Part shown: positions 1-5,430 of the stretch, one piece after another | Position numbering within the stretch: position 1 is the stretch's first letter | Layout: every line of letters starts with the position of its first letter | NCBI GenBank assembly: GCA_900550705.1 | Contig: URTG01000047.1 | Span: 1 to 10,721, forward strand | Length of the DNA stretch: 10,721 nucleotides | Source of the DNA: an uncultured Eubacteriales bacterium | GTDB taxonomy: Bacteria; Bacillota; Clostridia; Oscillospirales; Oscillospiraceae | Direction of reading: 5' to 3' | Notes under the pieces: generated by a model | What the model was told of the DNA's origin: nothing | What the model saw: only the letters and a program-made list of their open reading frames with translations | Database searches by the model: none | Position numbers and translations under genes: made by a program

Positions 1-64
1 GCGGCCTGGGGCCGCCCGTCCGTTGGTGCGCCGGAAATCGCGGGCGGCCACAGGCCGCCCCTAC
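1..64. repeat. GC-rich inverted-repeat element (truncated by window edge)
   Basis: The left arm (1-18) and right arm (41-58) are inverted copies of each other with one mismatch, and each arm is itself a near-palindrome of the form GCGGCC-nn-GGCCGC. The right arm continues into CCCCTAC (58-64), so its reverse complement begins GTAGGGGCGGCC. The same start occurs at 6845, and the similarity runs on through the spacer: 1-35 matches 6851-6883 with a few differences and small gaps. The left arm probably begins just outside the window. No coding function is visible. It is best read as a dispersed palindromic (REP/MITE-like) element. Confidence 0.7.
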
Positions 65-80
65 AAGAGACCTATCAATC

Positions 81-150
81 GCCTTCCCTACCCCTTTTGC
101 CCCTTCGGGACATTTCCCCCTGACAGGGGGAATCGGCCCCAGGGGAAGGC
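81..150. repeat. Branched hairpin repeat of clostridial dispersed type
   Basis: An outer 8-bp stem pairs GCCTTCCC (81-88) with GGGAAGGC (143-150). Inside it lie a small CCCTTCGGG hairpin near 101-110 and a 7-bp hairpin, TTCCCCC (114-120) with GGGGGAA (126-132). The minus-strand pattern (GGGGGAA, then a CCCGAAGGG hairpin, then an AGGGG-like tail) resembles intergenic repeats I know as common in gut Clostridia. Only one copy is in this window, so the family assignment rests on memory of the pattern and the folding rests on the sequence. Confidence 0.5.
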
Positions 151-216
151 TCACACGCAAACCCTGAAAACAACCTCCAACCAACCTCTCCCGGTTGGTT
201 CCGGATACAGGATTCT

Positions 217-245
217 ATTATACCAACCGCCGGAGGGGTTTTCAA
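217..245 (-). promoter_or_regulatory. Strong sigma-70/SigA-type promoter pointing left
   Basis: On the minus strand TTGAAA (245-240) and TATAAT (222-217) are separated by exactly 17 bases. Transcription would start near 210 and run off the left edge. The first transcribed bases contain an 8-bp hairpin, AACCAACC/GGTTGGTT (179-200, loop of 6), and then pass through the two repeats. No believable minus-strand gene begins before position 1, so the target lies outside the window. The -35 box overlaps the first of four TTTTCCACC-like 9-mers, so a DNA-binding protein could control it. Confidence 0.6.
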
Positions 246-278
246 CCTTTTCCACCGGGTTTTTCACCTTTTTCCACC
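239..278 (+). promoter_or_regulatory. Cluster of four DnaA-box-like 9-mers
   Basis: Four related 9-mers follow closely: TTTTCAACC (239-247), TTTTCCACC (248-256), TTTTTCACC (260-268) and TTTTCCACC (270-278). The best two differ from the DnaA box TTATCCACA at two positions (third and last). Runs of this kind are seen in Firmicutes origin regions, and the parS site and noc/parB-like gene nearby fit an origin-proximal place. None is a perfect DnaA box and no AT-rich unwinding region is seen, so this may instead be a local repeat or an operator for the overlapping leftward promoter. Confidence 0.35.
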
Positions 279-309
279 GATGCCCTGGGGGAGAGGCGGT
301 TTCGCGGTG

Positions 310-325
310 TGTTTCACGTGAAACA
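310..325. promoter_or_regulatory. parS centromere site
   Basis: The sequence TGTTTCACGTGAAACA is a perfect 16-bp palindrome identical to the consensus parS recognised by ParB/Spo0J proteins. It lies in non-coding DNA 152 bases beyond the stop codon of the noc/parB-like gene and past that gene's terminator. ParB loads at such sites with CTP and spreads to organise and segregate the origin region. The related Noc site differs from it at two symmetric positions (ATTTCCCGGGAAAT core), and no such site was seen in this window. Confidence 0.93.
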
Positions 326-401
326 TGGGTGTTGAACGCCTGATAAACTGAGACGAAACTAGGTAAACTCATCCCGCCCCCGCAGGGAACGGGGCAGGGA
401 G

Positions 402-438
402 AACAACAAAACCGCCCTGCCAAACTGGACAGGGCGGT
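402..438 (-). terminator. Rho-independent terminator of the noc/parB-like gene
   Basis: Read on the minus strand, a perfect 9-bp stem, ACCGCCCTG/CAGGGCGGT (positions 438-430 with 419-411), is followed by TTTTGTTGTT. Three inner base pairs can extend the stem with one bulged base. It lies about 40 bases beyond the stop codon at 477-479. Confidence 0.85.
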
Positions 439-476
439 GAAGGAGGAAGAAAGATACCTTAGAAATAACTATTCGC

Positions 477-1280
477 CTAAGTAGGCCGCCGGGGGATCTG
501 AATGGTCAGCAGGATCTGGTCGTCCGTGTCCTCTCGATTGCACTGGGCGTCTACGCCGGCGGAGCGCATCACGTCCAGACTGCGGGAGATGGTGTTGAGG
601 AACAGCCGCACATCCTTAATTAAGAGGAGGGGCCGTCTGCGCTTCTCCGGGGCCGGGGCGGCCAGCCGCTCCACCAGGGCTTCGGTCTGGGCCACGGTGA
701 GGTGGTGGGCCAGCACCTCCTCCACCGCCCGGTCCAGGACCGCCGGGTCCTCCAGGCGGAGGAGCGCCCGGGCGTGCCGCTCGGTGCAGCCCCCGTCCCG
801 CAGGGCGGCCAGCACCCGCTCCGGCAGCCGCAGCAGCCGCAGCTTGTTTGCCACGGCGGAGGGACTTTTCCCCACCCGCCGGGCGGCCTCCTCCTGGGAG
901 AGGGAAAACCCGTCGATGAGCCGCCGCAGGGCCAGGGCCTCCTCCCAGAAGTCCAGATCCTTCCGCTGGAGGTTTTCCACCAGGGCCAGCAGGGCGGAGT
1001 GCTGGCTGTCCCCCTTGACGCAGAGACAGGGCACCTCCGTCAGCCCGGCCAGCCGGGCGGCCCGCAGGCGGCGCTCTCCGGCCACCAGCTCCCAGCCGTC
1101 CTCCGCCCGGCGGACGGTCAGCGGCTGAAGAATACCCAGCGCCCGGATGGACGCCGCCAGCTCCTCCAGCTCCGGCTGAGAAAACTGGGTGCGGGGCTGG
1201 TTGGGATTGGGCACAATCCGGTCCACCGGCAGAAACAGCACCCGTCCCCGGTCATAGATTCCCTTTTTTTGCAGCAGCAT
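477..1280 (-). CDS. noc: ParB/Noc-family CTP-dependent DNA-binding protein, Noc-like
   Basis: This 267-residue protein has the ParB/Noc layout. The N-terminal CTP-binding domain (about 14-110) carries NPNQPR (25-30), GERRLRA (68-74) and ENLQR (102-106). A helix-turn-helix DNA-binding region covers about 125-180, and a C-terminal dimerisation segment starts near 220. The C-terminus (LNTISRSLDVM near 228-238 and a final LTIQIP) resembles Bacillus Noc more than Spo0J. The four positions known to separate the parS- and Noc-site-binding types, found by their fixed spacing, are P140, K146, R151 and R168. Noc has Q, K, K, R and ParB has R, T, A, G, so this protein leans to Noc. It lacks the longer amphipathic N-terminal tail that tethers Bacillus Noc to the membrane, and an in-frame TAA five codons upstream of the ATG rules out a longer start. 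GGGAGG precedes the start. No ParA gene lies beside it. It could be the organism's chromosome-segregation ParB, since a parS is next door. Confidence 0.85.
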   Translation of the reverse strand: MLLQKKGIYDRGRVLFLPVDRIVPNPNQPRTQFSQPELEELAASIRALGILQPLTVRRAEDGWELVAGERRLRAARLAGLTEVPCLCVKGDSQHSALLALVENLQRKDLDFWEEALALRRLIDGFSLSQEEAARRVGKSPSAVANKLRLLRLPERVLAALRDGGCTERHARALLRLEDPAVLDRAVEEVLAHHLTVAQTEALVERLAAPAPEKRRRPLLLIKDVRLFLNTISRSLDVMRSAGVDAQCNREDTDDQILLTIQIPRRPT

Positions 1281-1329
1281 ATCCCATCCCTCCCGTTACC
1301 TGTCCCCAGTGTAGCACAATTCAAAAAAT

Positions 1330-1495
1330 AATTAGTCGAAGGGAGGAGCAACACACGTTTAATTTTGTTTCCCGCCCCCTGCGGGGGCGGGAAACCGGAA
1401 GCACGAAGGGAATTAGTCGAAGGGAGGAGGAACGCAGTTTTAATTTTGTTTTCCGCCCCCTGCGGGGGCGGAAAACCGGGAGCACGAAGGGCGGG
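1330..1495. repeat. Two tandem ~83-bp repeats with covarying hairpins
   Basis: Copy 1 spans 1330-1410 and copy 2 spans 1411-1495. Both begin AATTAGTCGAAGGGAGGAG. Each contains a perfect 29-base hairpin (1367-1395 and 1448-1476) with a 13-bp stem and a TGC loop. The two stems differ by one compensated pair, C:G in copy 1 and T:A in copy 2. A decayed third start (AATTGGTCGGAG) is visible at 1496. The hairpins are not followed by T runs on either strand, so they are not ordinary terminators. The intergenic stretch 1281-1666 otherwise holds the promoter of the next operon and no gene I can support. Confidence 0.85.
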
Positions 1496-1591
1496 AATTG
1501 GTCGGAGATAGGGGGGCGGAGCAGGAAATCAAAAAAGTGAACTCCGCCGAAGGAATCAACGAAATAAATATGCATAACTTAAAAGTAAAAC

Positions 1592-1620
1592 TTGCAAAGT
1601 AAAAAAACATCCGCTATAAT
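1592..1620 (+). promoter_or_regulatory. Promoter of the symporter operon
   Basis: TTGCAA (1592-1597) and TATAAT (1615-1620) are separated by 17 bases in an AT-rich stretch. The start of transcription would be near 1627, giving a 5' leader of about 40 bases before the AAGGAG ribosome site (1654-1659) of the symporter gene. Confidence 0.8.
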
Positions 1621-1666
1621 GAAATGCAAGAAAACCCCAAAAAACGAGTGAGGAAGGAGCATCCCT

Positions 1667-2911
1667 ATGAACAAGAAGTCTCTCCCCCTGGCATTCTGGA
1701 TCTTCATCGGTCTGGTAGTGGGCGTCGTCGCCGGTCTGGCGCTGATGACCGTGCCCAACGGCGAGGCCATCGCCCTTCGGTACGTCAAGCCCTTCGGAAC
1801 CATCTTCCTGAATCTGCTGAAGTTCATCGTGGTCCCCATTGTGCTGTTCTCCATCGCCGCCGGCGTGATCTCGATGCAGGACATCAGCATGGTGGGCTCG
1901 GTGGGCACCAAAACCGTGGTTTATTATATGTGCACCACCGCCTTTGCCGTTCTGCTGTCCCTGGTTCTGGCCAGCGGGGCCAAGGCCATGCACCTGTTCA
2001 CCGCCCTGTCCACCACCGGCCTGGAATACACCCCGCCGGAGGGCCAGAGCCTGATGGACACCTTCGTGAACATCTTCCCCTCCAACGCCATCACCCCTCT
2101 GGCCAACGCCTCCATGCTCCAGGTGATCGTCATTTCCCTGCTGCTGGGCTTCGGCATTCTGCTGGCCAAGGAGAAGGGCATGGTGGCCGCCCAGGTGGTG
2201 GACAGCTTCAACGAGGTCTGCCAGAAGATCATGGACCTGATTATCCGCCTGTCTCCCATCGGCGTGGCCTGTCTGCTGTGCCCCGTGGTGGCGGAAAACG
2301 GCCCCAAGGTGCTGGGCAAGCTGGCCATGGTGCTGCTGGTGGCCTATGTGGGCTATGCCGTCCACGCCCTGGTGGTCTACTCCCTCACGGTGAAGGCCCT
2401 GGGCGGCGTGGGTCCCATGGCGTTCTTCAAGGGCATGGCCCCCGCCATGATGATGGCCTTCTCCTCCGCCTCCTCCGTGGGCACCCTGCCCTTCACCCTG
2501 GAGTGCTCCGAAAAGCTGGGTGCCCGGCGTGAGGTGGCCTCCTTCGTCCTGCCCCTGGGCGCCACCATCAACATGGACGGCACCGCCATCTATCAGGGCG
2601 TGTGCGCCGTGTTCATCGCCTCCTGCTACGGCATCAACCTGAGCCTGGGCGACATGGCCACCATCGTCCTCACCGCCACCCTGGCCTCCATCGGCACCGC
2701 CGGCGTGCCCGGCGCGGGCATGGTCATGCTGGCCATGGTGCTGGAAAGCGTCAACATCCCCGTGGAGGGCATCGCCCTGGTGGCCGGCATCGACCGTATT
2801 TTCGACATGGGCCGCACCACCATCAACATCACCGGCGACGCCGCCTGCGCCGTCATCGTCTCCAAAATGGAGGACCGCAAGGCCGAGCGCACCCGCGGCG
2901 CGGTGGGGTGA
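1667..2911 (+). CDS. Dicarboxylate/amino acid:cation symporter (DAACS/SLC1 family)
   Basis: This 414-residue inner-membrane protein is a full-length member of the GltP/DctA/SLC1 family, which imports glutamate, aspartate or C4-dicarboxylates with sodium or protons. The signature parts are in order: the serine-rich hairpin-1 tip FSSASSVGTLP (265-275), NMDGT (302-306) in helix 7, a GxPGAG hairpin-2 tip near 345-351, and helix 8 with D380, R383, T384, N387 and D391. R383 is at the place of GltPh R397, the arginine that holds the side-chain carboxylate of the substrate, so an acidic substrate is likely; the exact substrate and coupling ion are not decided by the sequence. The ATG follows AAGGAG by 7 bases. 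It is the first gene of an operon, and the next gene begins 5 bases after its stop. Confidence 0.93.
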   Translation: MNKKSLPLAFWIFIGLVVGVVAGLALMTVPNGEAIALRYVKPFGTIFLNLLKFIVVPIVLFSIAAGVISMQDISMVGSVGTKTVVYYMCTTAFAVLLSLVLASGAKAMHLFTALSTTGLEYTPPEGQSLMDTFVNIFPSNAITPLANASMLQVIVISLLLGFGILLAKEKGMVAAQVVDSFNEVCQKIMDLIIRLSPIGVACLLCPVVAENGPKVLGKLAMVLLVAYVGYAVHALVVYSLTVKALGGVGPMAFFKGMAPAMMMAFSSASSVGTLPFTLECSEKLGARREVASFVLPLGATINMDGTAIYQGVCAVFIASCYGINLSLGDMATIVLTATLASIGTAGVPGAGMVMLAMVLESVNIPVEGIALVAGIDRIFDMGRTTINITGDAACAVIVSKMEDRKAERTRGAVG

Positions 2912-2916
2912 GCGGA

Positions 2917-3177
2917 ATGGAGGAGAAGGTCCCAACCGGCACCTGCCCCTACTGCGGCGGAGCGCTGGAACCGGGCTACATCTACCCAACCGGCGGGCCG
3001 GGGGTCTTTTTCCTCCGGCACCCTGCCAGAAAGCTACAGACCTTCCGCAGCCTTATGAAGGAGGAGGGAACCATTGTACTGAATCCGTGGAAGATGGTCT
3101 CCTGGAAAGTGGAATACATCCCCGCCTCCGTGTGCCGCAGCTGCGAGATCGTCATTCACTCCTATCACAAGGAATAA
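2917..3177 (+). CDS. Small zinc-ribbon-like protein (DUF6487/PF20097-like)
   Basis: This 86-residue soluble protein has two CxxC pairs, C10/C13 in TCPYCGG near the start and C73/C76 in VCRSCE near the end, which is the pattern of a split zinc ribbon. Between them is a short beta-rich stretch with W58 and W63. The arrangement CPYCG, then a Gly/Tyr segment, then CxxC near the end is like proteins annotated as PF20097/DUF6487, whose function is unknown. The start is the ATG five bases after the symporter stop, with GGGGTGA inside the end of that gene serving as the ribosome site, so translational coupling is likely. The family name is from memory of the pattern; the zinc-binding Cys pairs are directly visible. 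Confidence 0.8.
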   Translation: MEEKVPTGTCPYCGGALEPGYIYPTGGPGVFFLRHPARKLQTFRSLMKEEGTIVLNPWKMVSWKVEYIPASVCRSCEIVIHSYHKE

Positions 3178-3183
3178 CGGCAC

Positions 3184-3217
3184 GGCGCGGGGACGGCAGA
3201 GGCTGCCCCCGCGCTGT
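3184..3217 (+). other. GC-rich intergenic hairpin without a T run
   Basis: Between the zinc-ribbon gene and the membrane-protein gene lies a two-part hairpin: an outer GCGCGGG/CCCGCGC stem and an inner GGCAG-AGG-CTGCC stem. It is followed by TGTGTTCGATTT rather than a clean T run. It may weaken read-through or protect the 3' end of the upstream mRNA, and is unlikely to stop transcription fully. Confidence 0.45.
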
Positions 3218-3238
3218 GTTCGATTTGGAGGTGATCCC

Positions 3239-4336
3239 ATGCCGTGGAGCCGCGCTCTCAAGCTCCTTTTCCTTGGCGCGTGTACCCCCGTTCTGGGCGT
3301 ACTGTTCTGTCTCGTACAGATTCAGCTCAACCCCCGCAGTCCGGCGGCCTATCTGCTGGTGCAGGGGGGCATGGCCGTGCTGTTTCTGGCGCTGTTTGCC
3401 GGGGCGGGCTGGCAGTTTGCCCGGCGGGGGTGGTCCCGGTGGAACAAGTGGCTGTTTTTCGCCGTCCCGGTGCTGTGCCTGGCGGCGGAGCGGCTGGCGC
3501 TGGGGCGGCTGTTCCCGGTGGGCGTTCTGCTGCTGGGACTGAACGCCCCGTTCTTCGCCCTCTGGGGGCCGGTATACGGCCTGGTCCCCGCATTCCCGGA
3601 AGCGGCTACCGCACTGCCCACCCTCCTGTGCTTCCTGGCGTTCCGGATGGGGGAGTGGACCCGGCGGAAGAAACCGGCGATTCGCCCCCTGCCCCTGCTG
3701 TGTGCGGCGGCGGTGTGCGTGGGCGGACCTGCGCTGTACGCCGCCCGTCCCACTGCCGCCCCGGCGGACGGCGACCCGGTGTGCGTCCTGCGAATCTACT
3801 CCGACCCGGGCGCAGGCGGCACGGACTTCGGCCACACCTTTCTGGCCGTTGAAAACCTGTCAGACCACACCCTCACCGTGGGCCGCCACCCGGTGGAACC
3901 CCAAACCACGGTGAGCGTGGGCAAGTTCCGCACCTACGACACCCAGCGGGGCGGATACTACGAGGGCCTGTCCTACAACGTGGAGACCCAGCGGGCGGAG
4001 CATCTCCACTGGTACGCCGTGGACCGGAGCATGGCCCGCCAGCTGACCGCGCCGGAGCTGGACCGGGTCAACCGGGTCCTTCTCCGCCTGGAGCGCGGCT
4101 ACTCCGAGGTGGGGAACAACTGCTGCACCCTGGCCGCCCAGGCGTGGAATGGCACCCTGTCCCCCAAAGATCCTCGCTATGTGGTGCGCTATGGCACCCC
4201 CGCGCTGGTCTACCGGGAGATCGGGGAGAGCGGCCAGGCCCAGGAGGGCAATGCCGCCCTCTCCGCCGACTACCCCTGCCGGTATTACCACGGGGGCCGG
4301 CTGCGGACCTTTCTCGACCCCAAACAAGCCGGATGA
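3239..4336 (+). CDS. Multi-pass membrane protein with C-terminal permuted papain/NlpC-P60-like domain
   Basis: This 365-residue protein has about six hydrophobic segments in residues 8-167 (near 8-29, 36-58, 69-88, 93-115, 122-137 and 148-167). A roughly 195-residue domain follows. The charged stretch RRKKPAIR just before the last membrane segment suggests that the domain faces outside. It contains GHTFLAVEN (His199) and, about 95 residues later, NNCCTLAAQAWN (Cys295/Cys296). A His before a Cys in this setting is the order of circularly permuted NlpC/P60-type cysteine hydrolases, and the domain resembles extracellular Firmicutes domains of the form GHxxxxxxN...NCSSFAxxAWN. The activity could be peptidase, amidase or acyl transfer and cannot be told from sequence. 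The start is fixed by GGAGGTGAT (3227-3235). It lies in the symporter operon, 61 bases after the zinc-ribbon gene. Confidence 0.75.
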   Translation: MPWSRALKLLFLGACTPVLGVLFCLVQIQLNPRSPAAYLLVQGGMAVLFLALFAGAGWQFARRGWSRWNKWLFFAVPVLCLAAERLALGRLFPVGVLLLGLNAPFFALWGPVYGLVPAFPEAATALPTLLCFLAFRMGEWTRRKKPAIRPLPLLCAAAVCVGGPALYAARPTAAPADGDPVCVLRIYSDPGAGGTDFGHTFLAVENLSDHTLTVGRHPVEPQTTVSVGKFRTYDTQRGGYYEGLSYNVETQRAEHLHWYAVDRSMARQLTAPELDRVNRVLLRLERGYSEVGNNCCTLAAQAWNGTLSPKDPRYVVRYGTPALVYREIGESGQAQEGNAALSADYPCRYYHGGRLRTFLDPKQAG

Positions 4337-4364
4337 ATCCCACAGAAGGAGGATAAGAAGTGCC

Positions 4365-4514
4365 ATGTTGATATGTATTTATAGTTTATTCTATCTTGTC
4401 TGCCTCATTGCCCTGATCTACGGCTACATCCAGTTCATCCGGATAGCCAAGCGGGCGATCAAGGCGCTGGACATTTACCTCAAAGAACACCGCAGTCCGG
4501 AGGAGACGGAGTGA
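4365..4514 (+). CDS. Small single-pass membrane protein, 49 residues
   Basis: The protein has a hydrophobic helix at about 2-25 (ICIYSLFYLVCLIALIYGYI), then a basic stretch (RIAKRAIKALDIYLKEHR) that would form an amphipathic cytoplasmic helix, and an acidic end. I do not recognise a family. The ATG is preceded by AGAAGGAGGA (4344-4353) with a 12-base gap from GGAGG, rather long but with no better start in frame. It begins 28 bases after the papain-like membrane protein gene and ends just before a strong terminator, so it is the last gene of the operon. Such short proteins often act as subunits or regulators of a larger membrane partner; here that is only an inference from position. Confidence 0.7.
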   Translation: MLICIYSLFYLVCLIALIYGYIQFIRIAKRAIKALDIYLKEHRSPEETE

Positions 4515-4522
4515 ACCACTCA

Positions 4523-4558
4523 ATGGGGGGCGATTTCCGTCGTCCCCCATCTTTTTTT
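4523..4558 (+). terminator. Rho-independent terminator of the symporter operon
   Basis: An 11-bp stem (ATGGGGG, a G-T pair, CGA with TCG, and CCCCCAT; 4523-4550) with a TTTCCG loop is followed by C and seven T residues (4552-4558). It lies 8 bases after the stop codon of the small membrane protein. Confidence 0.93.
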
Positions 4559-4633
4559 GTCAAAATCCCGGAAACTCCCCCCCGACACCGAAAAAAATTG
4601 TTCCGCAGACGGGAGAAAAATTGAAAAAAGGGA

Positions 4634-4662
4634 TTGCAGGGCGGGGAAATATTTTGTAGAAT
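4634..4662 (+). promoter_or_regulatory. Promoter of the xpt gene
   Basis: TTGCAG (4634-4639) and TAGAAT (4657-4662) are separated by 17 bases. Transcription would start near 4669, leaving a leader of about 105 bases before the xpt ATG. A TTGAAA at 4621-4626 is an alternative -35 but its spacing to this -10 is too long. Confidence 0.65.
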
Positions 4663-4668
4663 AGAGAC

Positions 4669-4774
4669 GTATCACCATACAGCATACAGCGCGTGGCCCG
4701 TACCCTCGGGCCATTGTCATTTTATCCCCACAGCGCCCGGCGGGCGGGGGAGAAGGAAGAAAGGCGGAAAAGCT
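4669..4774 (+). promoter_or_regulatory. Structured 5' leader of xpt, not a recognisable purine riboswitch
   Basis: The leader holds a perfect 7-bp hairpin, TGGCCCG/CGGGCCA (4694-4713), followed by TTGTCATTTTA, and a second small hairpin, CGCCC/GGGCG (4734-4746), close to the ribosome-binding region. The conserved purine-riboswitch core (TATAAT, TNTCTACC and the GACTAT closing segment) is not found. The first hairpin with its T-rich tail could be a weak attenuator. The direct repeat CATACAG also occurs (4675-4681 and 4683-4689). Confidence 0.4.
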
Positions 4775-5350
4775 ATGGAGCTGCTGAAACAGCGTATCCG
4801 GAAGGATGGCATCGTCAAGGGAAACGACGTGTTGAAGGTGGACAGCTTTCTGAACCACCAGATGGATGTCGCCCTTTTTGAGGAGATCGGCAAGGAGTTC
4901 CAGCGCCGATTCGCCGGCTGCGGCGTGAACAAGATTCTGACCATCGAGGCCTCCGGCATCGGGATTGCTTGTGTCACGGCGCAGTTTTTTCATTGCCCGG
5001 TGATCTTCGCCAAAAAGAGCCAGACCAAAAACATCGCCGGCGAGGTCTACACCACCAAGGTCCAGTCCTTTACCCACGGCCGGGTGTATGACGTGATCGT
5101 GGCCAAGCAGTTCCTGGGCCCCCAGGACAAGGTGCTCATCATCGACGATTTCCTGGCCAACGGCGCGGCCCTGGAGGGCCTGATGGACCTGGTCCGCCAG
5201 GCGGGGGCGGAGCTGGTGGGCGCGGGCATCGTCATTGAAAAGGCCTTCCAGCCCGGCGGCGACCGCATTCGCGCCCAGGGCATCCGGGTGGAGTCCCTGG
5301 CCCGGGTGAAGTCCATGTCGGAGGAGCACGGCGTGGAGTTTGTGGACTGA
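4775..5350 (+). CDS. xpt: Xanthine phosphoribosyltransferase
   Basis: This 191-residue cytoplasmic enzyme joins xanthine to PRPP, giving XMP for guanine nucleotide salvage. It is close to Bacillus Xpt (194 residues) over its whole length. Matching segments are LKVDSFLNHQMD (20-31), TIEASGIG (56-63), the PRPP-binding loop VLIIDDFLANGAA (120-132), and GIVIEKAFQPG followed by VESLAR near the end. The chosen ATG has AAGGCGG 7 bases upstream and begins MELLKQRI, matching the Bacillus start, so the longer in-frame extension back to 4634 is not used. The nearest downstream gene, 80 bases away without a terminator, is a BMP lipoprotein, so co-transcription with nucleoside-type uptake is likely. Confidence 0.95.
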   Translation: MELLKQRIRKDGIVKGNDVLKVDSFLNHQMDVALFEEIGKEFQRRFAGCGVNKILTIEASGIGIACVTAQFFHCPVIFAKKSQTKNIAGEVYTTKVQSFTHGRVYDVIVAKQFLGPQDKVLIIDDFLANGAALEGLMDLVRQAGAELVGAGIVIEKAFQPGGDRIRAQGIRVESLARVKSMSEEHGVEFVD

Positions 5351-5430
5351 TATGGGTTAAAACCGACAACGCTCGGCTTTAATAAAGCAACAACATGAAA
5401 AAGAGACAGATTTCAAGGAGGACAAGACCA

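Noticed and set aside
23..423. ORFs in the left non-coding region on both strands
   Set aside because: They run through parS, the repeats and the promoter elements, have no good ribosome site and resemble no protein.
1367..1476. The two 29-base hairpins as terminators
   Set aside because: No T run follows the stem on either strand; the T-rich part precedes the stem on the plus strand.
1321..1575. Minus-strand ORF across the tandem repeat
   Set aside because: Its protein is only the translated repeat (a twice-repeated Arg/Leu-rich block) without a ribosome site; I read it as non-coding repeat DNA.
1556..2989. Long minus-strand ORFs opposite real genes (also 5413-6807, 6912-8399 and 8480-9712)
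   Set aside because: Their translations are His/Gly/Gln/Val-rich low-complexity chains with no family motif, and each lies opposite a clearly recognised gene. They arise from GC-rich third codon positions.
5351..5430. Promoter or terminator between xpt and the BMP lipoprotein gene
   Set aside because: The best -10 (TTTAAT, 5378-5383) has a poor -35 at 15-base spacing, and the GCTTT-AAT-AAAGC hairpin has no T run.
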